A DNA stretch of 64,000 nt from Planctomycetota bacterium (GTDB lineage: Bacteria; Planctomycetota; UBA1135; GCA-002686595). Position numbers and translations under genes: made by a program. The notes beneath the pieces were generated by a model, which was not told the DNA's origin, did not search any database, and was given only the letters and a program-made list of their open reading frames with translations. Numbering within the stretch: position 1 is the first letter of the stretch; each line of letters starts with the position of its first letter. The stretch lies in the NCBI GenBank assembly GCA_012960475.1, contig DUBE01000055.1:65462-129461 (forward strand). The letters run 5' to 3'. Positions 59,596-64,000 of the stretch are shown piece by piece.

Positions 59596-60710
59596 GAGAT
59601 CAATCCGCAGCCCGGGGCATGACCCTGGTGGAACTCTTGACCGCCAGCCTCTTGGCAGCCTTCATCATCACCGGACTTGTGCGGTTGTTGGATTTGACTT
59701 TGGACATGTGGGCCAAGGGCGAGGTGCGGCGCGAGGGACTGGAGCGTTCCAACACGGTGCTGGCTCTTCTGGCAGATGATTTGCGTTCCTTGCATGGGGC
59801 CAGTTCCGGGGATCTGGTGATCGACTGGCAACCCTTTGACCATGACGGAGACGGGCTGCCGGACCGGGTCTGGCCGCGTTTGCGCATGGTGCGTCAGGTG
59901 GGTGCTGGAGCCTTGCAGCGTTTGCAGTTGCTGGAGTTGAGCGACAACGAGCGCCAGGCCTTTGGCATGGGCTCGACCCTCGCCGCCGATGCTTTGCCCT
60001 TGCCCGATCCTACTGGCTTGATTGAAGTGGTCTGGGCCGTGCTGCCCTCAGACCAGAGAGCAGATCCCACCGGGATTCTGCTGCGCGGGGAGCGGCTCTT
60101 GGATGACGAGACCAGGGACAGTTTCCTGGCCGAGAAGTTCTTCAATTCAAGCGGTCTACCTCCCGCAGGGAGCCTGGTGGAAGTGGGCGGGGGAGTCCTT
60201 TGGCTGGGTATCGAATGTGCCACTCAAACCACTCTGATGCGTGAGGGTTGGCGAGTGGGTAGCGAACTCGTCGACGCCTGCACCAGTTGGGATGCCTTTG
60301 GGCGTGAGCGACCGGATCCGGACCTCACTGCGCGTAACGTTCCGGGTACTGGCATGCCCGCTGCTGGCGAGCGGCCTCTCTTGCCCCGCCGTGTGCGCAT
60401 CGTGCTGGAAATGGAGCGGGCCAAGGATCAAAAACGTCGCACCACCCTCTTGCATGCAGTGACCGCCAACAGCACGCGCCTCGAAGTGGACGATGGCAGG
60501 CGCCTTCCCGACCGGGGGAGTTTCGTTTTGGTCGCGGGAGAGTGGATGGAAGTCCTGAGCGTGGGCGAGGACTTCATGGGCGTGCGCCGGGGAATGCGCG
60601 AGACCCGTCCAAAGGAATTGCCCCGCGGAGCCATGGTGCACTTTGGCAAGCAGGTAGTGGTGGAGATCCCGATTCCCCTGCACGATGATGACTGGAGGGT
60701 GGGAAGTTGA
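59592..60710 (+). CDS. GspJ-like pseudopilin with one extra module
   Basis: A 372-residue prepilin; GspJ is usually about 200. The start ATG overlaps the GspK stop (ATGA 59592-59595). Cleavage site A-A-R-G9/M10-T-L-V-E14, then LLTASLLAAFIITGLVRLL, and the W-A/V-x-G-E-V-R-R-E region. The middle carries RLQLLELSDNERQAFGMGST and an insert. VRIVLEMERAK is the typical GspJ strand. At about 291-356 a module with RLEVDDGRRLPDRGSFVLVA and GEWMEVLSVGEDFMGVRRGM matches the repeats in the GspK-like protein. The last strand, VVVEIPIPL, closes the fold. Its TGA overlaps a TTG start for GspI. Confidence 0.83.
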   Translation: MRDQSAARGMTLVELLTASLLAAFIITGLVRLLDLTLDMWAKGEVRREGLERSNTVLALLADDLRSLHGASSGDLVIDWQPFDHDGDGLPDRVWPRLRMVRQVGAGALQRLQLLELSDNERQAFGMGSTLAADALPLPDPTGLIEVVWAVLPSDQRADPTGILLRGERLLDDETRDSFLAEKFFNSSGLPPAGSLVEVGGGVLWLGIECATQTTLMREGWRVGSELVDACTSWDAFGRERPDPDLTARNVPGTGMPAAGERPLLPRRVRIVLEMERAKDQKRRTTLLHAVTANSTRLEVDDGRRLPDRGSFVLVAGEWMEVLSVGEDFMGVRRGMRETRPKELPRGAMVHFGKQVVVEIPIPLHDDDWRVGS

Positions 60711-61270
60711 AGCTGGCTGCAGTCAAATCGTGCGCTGTCCATGACTTCGAAGCCAGAGATCTTGGCGGGGCAAGAAGCCGTGCAGGCTTCACATTGATCG
60801 AGGTCGTGCTGGCCATGGGCGTCTTGACTTTGGGCATGAGCGCTCTCTTGGGGATGTTGACCTTTGGCGCGGCCCTGACCCGTACCGCTGCCCTGCGGGC
60901 TTCTTCTGCGGCGGCTTTGGAAGCTGTGATGGAGGACCTGGAGGCAGGGCTCTTTCCCTTGGAAGAAGACGGCAGCGCCGGAGAACCAGCCGAAATCGTC
61001 GATCGTCCCCTGGCTGGCAGCAAGGACATTGTTTACTCCGCCAGTGCCTCACCCAACCTGGAGGGGCCAATCACCCCTTCAGGAGAACCCCTGCAGTATC
61101 GTCTGGATGTGACTGTCAATTGGTCCTCAGGCGGTCTGCGCAGGGCCAAGCAATACACCACCCTGATCCTGCGTGAGGTTCCCTTTGGGGAGCGCATGCG
61201 CCGCAGGTTCCTGGGTGCCCAGGATCTGACCCCCATGAATATTGCGGGTAGAATGGAGAACTCACAATGA
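60707..61270 (+). CDS. GspI-like minor pseudopilin
   Basis: A 187-residue prepilin with TTG 60707 overlapping the GspJ stop. The leader is long (27 residues): R-S-R-A-G27/F28-T-L-I-E32. Then VVLAMGVLTLGMSALLGMLTF. The body is short and beta-rich (LQYRLDVTVNW, YTTLILREVPFG), as in GspI. Size is near normal (about 120-190), so unlike H, J and K this one has no extra domain. It overlaps the next gene by four bases (ATGA 61267-61270). Confidence 0.82.
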   Translation: MKLAAVKSCAVHDFEARDLGGARSRAGFTLIEVVLAMGVLTLGMSALLGMLTFGAALTRTAALRASSAAALEAVMEDLEAGLFPLEEDGSAGEPAEIVDRPLAGSKDIVYSASASPNLEGPITPSGEPLQYRLDVTVNWSSGGLRRAKQYTTLILREVPFGERMRRRFLGAQDLTPMNIAGRMENSQ

Positions 61271-62811
61271 CTGCAATTTTGATCAGCCTTCTTTTGACCT
61301 TGCCCGTTCAGGATGCTCCCCCGGTTGGGGATCCTCCTAGCGAGAACCCTGTCGCTGGCCCTGATGCCGAGGTGCCCAGCGGCCCACTGGAAGTGCGCGC
61401 GCTCCAATTGCGCAACGGAGCCCTGCATTGGGTTGAGGTGGTGGAACACGACGAATCGGGACTGTCCCTGCGACGCATCGAGAACGGCGGCCTGGTGCGC
61501 ATCTCCTGGAATCTGTTGGAGCCCCGCCAGGCCGAGCGCCTGCGCATCGAGTGGGGCTATGTGGCGGCCGAGGGCGGCGAACTCCTGATCGAAGTGGATC
61601 GTTTGATTCTGCACAACGGCTCGGAAGTGGTGGGGGTGATCGAAAATCGCGAGGGCGCAGACTTCACCGTGCGTCACGGGGGCAATATTCAGATCGTGCC
61701 CAAGCGCGCCGTGGCCTCTCTTTCCAGCGGAGTACAGGTGCCAGCCCTGAGCATCTACACCCGCGAGCAACTTTACTCCAGGGAGGCGGCTCAGGTTGAT
61801 TTGGAGGATCCACTGGCCCAAAAGGACTTGGCGCAGTTTTGTGAGCGCATTCTCGACTTTGCCTCCGCTACGCGGCATTACGAGGCTGCCTTGGAGCTTG
61901 GCCTGGATGACGGGGACAACAGGGTCGTTCGGGCCCTGGAGCGGGCCAGGATCAAGGCCGCCTTACAGGAGCAGGTGGACTACCTGCATGAGACTGAGAT
62001 GTTGCAGCGTCGGGGACTCTATGACGCCGCCCTGGAGCGAATTGAGGCCTTCAATACCGTTTATCCAAAGAGTCCCCTGCAAAAGGAACTGGCGCGCACC
62101 AAGGATCACATTCTTCAGGCCCGCGAGCGAGCCCTGATTGCTCTGGTCAAGCGTCGCTGGAACTTGTGGGCTCGGCGTCTGTCCAGAAGTGCAGCCAAGG
62201 GAGACAGTTTCGAGGCAGCCACCAGCTACGCCTCTGAAAAACTGGGTCAGGACATCCGCGCGGCTGTGCTCAAGGATGTACAGGGGCTGGCCAAGGAATT
62301 GAAACTGGAACAGCTGGAGACCTTCTGGGTCGCCAGGTCTCGTCGCAGGTACGACCACGCGAGCTATGGCATGGGTACCTGGTTGCTGGGCGAAGAACGC
62401 GCCTTGGCCGGGACATCCAATCAGAATGCCAAGCAACCCTCCAAGGGTGGCGGTGAAAAGGACGCAGAGCGCGCGGCTCTGGAGCAGAAGATCAAGCGTT
62501 TCCTGGAGAACCAAAAACGCGCCCGTCGCGCCCGTAGCAGTGCTGAAGAGGCGGACTCTTTCCAAAGTGGTTGGCAGGAGTTGTCGGGGTCTTCCCGAGG
62601 TCAATGGCTCTTGGCCTACTACATCGAATTCAGCGGTGACTATGAGTTGAACTCGCGACCGCACCTGCGCAAGTGTTCTTCATGCGGTGGTCGCGGTGTG
62701 ACCGAGACCATCGGTGTCGGAGGTCGCGGTGAAGGTGACGGTGGTGTGCACATTGAACCCTGCAGTACTTGCCATGGAGTCGGATCCGTGCGGCGCATCG
62801 ATTACCGATGA
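61267..62811 (+). CDS. Exported TPR-like protein with C-terminal DnaJ-type zinc finger
   Basis: A 514-residue protein. A short signal peptide (MTAILISLLLTLPVQ) is followed by a Pro-rich linker. Two small beta domains contain LQLRNGALHWVEVVEHDESG and LILHNGSEVVGVIENREGAD. A helical part with TPR-like repeats follows (about 190-330) and a charged coiled region (about 375-430). The last 45 residues carry two C-X-X-C-x-G-x-G motifs, K-C-S-S-C-G-G-R-G and C-S-T-C-H-G-V-G, the zinc-binding unit of DnaJ. Being outside the cytoplasm is unusual for such a zinc finger. It sits between GspI and a parvulin-type lipoprotein, both overlapping it, so it may aid folding or assembly of the pseudopilus. Confidence 0.75.
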   Translation: MTAILISLLLTLPVQDAPPVGDPPSENPVAGPDAEVPSGPLEVRALQLRNGALHWVEVVEHDESGLSLRRIENGGLVRISWNLLEPRQAERLRIEWGYVAAEGGELLIEVDRLILHNGSEVVGVIENREGADFTVRHGGNIQIVPKRAVASLSSGVQVPALSIYTREQLYSREAAQVDLEDPLAQKDLAQFCERILDFASATRHYEAALELGLDDGDNRVVRALERARIKAALQEQVDYLHETEMLQRRGLYDAALERIEAFNTVYPKSPLQKELARTKDHILQARERALIALVKRRWNLWARRLSRSAAKGDSFEAATSYASEKLGQDIRAAVLKDVQGLAKELKLEQLETFWVARSRRRYDHASYGMGTWLLGEERALAGTSNQNAKQPSKGGGEKDAERAALEQKIKRFLENQKRARRARSSAEEADSFQSGWQELSGSSRGQWLLAYYIEFSGDYELNSRPHLRKCSSCGGRGVTETIGVGGRGEGDGGVHIEPCSTCHGVGSVRRIDYR

Positions 62812-63806
62812 ATTCATACCAGCTCGTTGGGGCTTTGGTCCTGGTGCTGTTCGGAGTACAAGGATGTCGTGGCCCATCGAATCGTGCGCGGCCACTGGTG
62901 CCTCCGACCGTGGAGACGCAAACGCCATTCGAATCCATGCCGGCTTCGGCGCCTGTGCAATCTAGTGCCTTGGTCCAGGTTCCAACCAGAGGGACAGCCA
63001 GTTCCGTGGTGGCCCGCGTGGCGGGGTCTGAGGTCAGCGCTTCTGACTTGATCCTGGCATGGATGCAGCGCGACAGCATGGCCGTGCGCCGCACCATGGA
63101 TGAGTTGATCCTTGATCGAATCGTGATCGCAGAGGCTGCTCGTATGGGCATTGACCCCGGCCAGGAAAAGGTGCAGGCCCAGGTCAAACGCGTACGCTCA
63201 GCACTGGAAGAGGAGGTGCGACGGGCGGGCAGCGTAGATGTGCACGAATTCTTGAGCCAGCGCATGGGTCTTGATCCAGAGCGCTACCTGATGGCGGTGG
63301 ACCACAGTGCCCTGACGGACCTTCTGGCGGAGCGTTGTGTGCGTAGTTACACCTTGGGGGAAGAGCGTTGCGAGGTGGCCTTGATCCTGTGCGGCGAGCG
63401 CGAAGCGGTGGATCTGGTCCAGTCCGGGCTGGCTCGGGGTGAGGAGTTCGCCCAGTTGGCGCGGGCACACAGTCAAGATGCCACCAGTACAGATGGTGGG
63501 CGCGTGCCCGCGATCTTGCGCAACAGCTCGGCCCTCAGTCGGCTGGCTTTTCATACGGAACCCGGGGAGGTGGGCGGCCCCCTGGCCCAGGATGGGCGCT
63601 GGCTGTTTGTTCAGGTCATCCAACGTTTGGAGCCCCAGCGCGGCCCCTGGAGCCAGATGGGTCCCTTTGTGGAGAGCAGCTTGGAAGCCGAGCCCATATC
63701 GGATCCCGAGTACTGGCAATGGAAAGAGGCCATGTTGAAGCTCTATGAGGTGGACACGGGACCTCTGCTGGAGCTGGTAGGGGAGCCCCAAGGTGAGAAT
63801 CTGTGA
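62808..63806 (+). CDS. Parvulin-type peptidyl-prolyl isomerase lipoprotein
   Basis: A 332-residue protein; ATG 62808 overlaps the previous stop (ATGA). Lipoprotein signal ends V-Q-G-C (Cys 20). A SurA/PrsA-like N-domain has VVARVAGSEVSASDLILAWM and MDELILDRIVIAEAARMGI. The parvulin region (about 185-275) has EVALILCGEREAVDLVQSGL, EEFAQLARAHSQD and TDGGRVPAIL, then GEVGGPLAQDGRWLFVQVI. These match the rotamase fold. As a lipoprotein in this cluster it probably assists secreted proteins or pseudopilins. Confidence 0.84.
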   Translation: MNSYQLVGALVLVLFGVQGCRGPSNRARPLVPPTVETQTPFESMPASAPVQSSALVQVPTRGTASSVVARVAGSEVSASDLILAWMQRDSMAVRRTMDELILDRIVIAEAARMGIDPGQEKVQAQVKRVRSALEEEVRRAGSVDVHEFLSQRMGLDPERYLMAVDHSALTDLLAERCVRSYTLGEERCEVALILCGEREAVDLVQSGLARGEEFAQLARAHSQDATSTDGGRVPAILRNSSALSRLAFHTEPGEVGGPLAQDGRWLFVQVIQRLEPQRGPWSQMGPFVESSLEAEPISDPEYWQWKEAMLKLYEVDTGPLLELVGEPQGENL

Positions 63807-64000
63807 GTTCCAATCCCAGGCCGTACTTGATCTGTGCTCTCTCAATCGGGATCCTCTTGCAACATGCAGATGCAGTCCGGCACAGGTGATGGGGAAGAGC
63901 GCGACCTCGCCCCCGATGAAGAGTCTTCCAGCGACTCGGCTGGGGCAGAGGAAGGAGCTTCCAATCCCAAGGAAGAAGCCCTCGCTGCGGAGGCCGCCGA
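63803..64000 (+). CDS. Start of a further lipoprotein, apparent one-base frameshift, truncated by window end
   Basis: GTG 63803 overlaps the previous stop (GTGA), as for the genes before it, and opens a signal-like frame (PYLICALSIG) that ends at TGA 63887. Another frame carries an acidic Ser/Glu-rich region (QMQSGTGDGEERDLAPDEE) to the window end, with its own ATG at 63864. Removing one G from the GGG at 63848-63850 joins both frames and produces A-L-S-I-G-S-S-C-N, a lipobox-like end. So this looks like one lipoprotein gene with a sequencing error or a frameshift. Confidence 0.4.

Noticed and set aside
1-64000. tRNA, rRNA, insertion sequences, prophage genes and CRISPR arrays.
   Set aside because: I scanned for tRNA T-loop strings, transposase motifs and regular direct repeats and found none that held up. 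The phage-tail-like modules lie inside a pseudopilin gene and are not evidence for a prophage.

Overview
The window is GC-rich, gene-dense bacterial DNA, about 52 protein genes on both strands with many 1-4 bp gene overlaps. No rRNA, tRNA, CRISPR array or insertion sequence was seen. The best guess for the host is a member of the Planctomycetota or a close PVC-type lineage. The grounds are three EutN/CcmL shell genes beside a class II aldolase, a type II secretion-like pseudopilin cluster, many large exported proteins with LamG or carboxypeptidase-regulatory-like domains, and an exported alkaline-phosphatase-superfamily lipoprotein. This is inference from gene content, not from a marker gene.

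Layout. 0-7.8 kb holds housekeeping and envelope genes: the end of a TrmL-type tRNA methyltransferase, a lipoprotein, a GT-C membrane glycosyltransferase, a TrmA/RlmD-type RNA methyltransferase, YqgE, an AsmA-like protein, frataxin (CyaY) and endonuclease III. 7.9-13.1 kb is a minus-strand acyl-CoA carboxylase operon (biotin carboxylase, carboxyltransferase, biotin carrier) with an exported beta-domain protein at its end. 13.2-19.6 kb has an exported protein of unknown function, a CpsD-like ATPase, a SprT-like metalloprotein, a multi-repeat CarboxypepD_reg protein and a small protein of uncertain family. 20.0-23.3 kb looks acquired: a small membrane protein and a winged-helix regulator behind a well-formed promoter with TTTCC-N5-GGAAA operators, then a class C beta-lactamase-fold serine hydrolase with different codon use.

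23.4-30.5 kb carries a cysteine desulfurase, a cysteine-rich MerR regulator, formate-THF ligase, a YugP-type peptidase, phosphoglucose isomerase and a tandem Usp protein. 30.5-33.6 kb is a minus-strand operon of an exported peptidyl-prolyl isomerase, three bacterial-microcompartment vertex (BMC-P) proteins and a FucA-like aldolase, with no hexameric shell gene in view. 33.7-45.3 kb has a radical SAM protein, a lipoprotein phosphatase/sulfatase-fold enzyme, a metallophosphoesterase-LamG protein, a Ser/Thr kinase translationally coupled to a tandem YkgJ protein and a membrane gluzincin, an unknown lipoprotein, a structured intergenic element and a RadC-family protein.

45.5-64 kb is the most interesting part. 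It is one long plus-strand cluster that reads as an elaborate type II secretion/type IV pilus-like machine: an FHA membrane protein, a PilM-PilN fusion, a PilO-like protein, a large TPR protein, five pseudopilins (GspG, H, K, J, I), an exported protein with a DnaJ-type zinc finger, a parvulin-type lipoprotein and the start of another lipoprotein. The minor pseudopilins are greatly enlarged. GspH carries a LamG-like domain. The 1742-residue GspK-like protein carries a LamG-like domain and several copies of a module resembling one I know from phage tail proteins. GspJ carries one copy of the same module. The TPR and FHA proteins also have jelly-roll-like regions. This 'decorated pseudopilus' is the strongest candidate here for an undescribed system.
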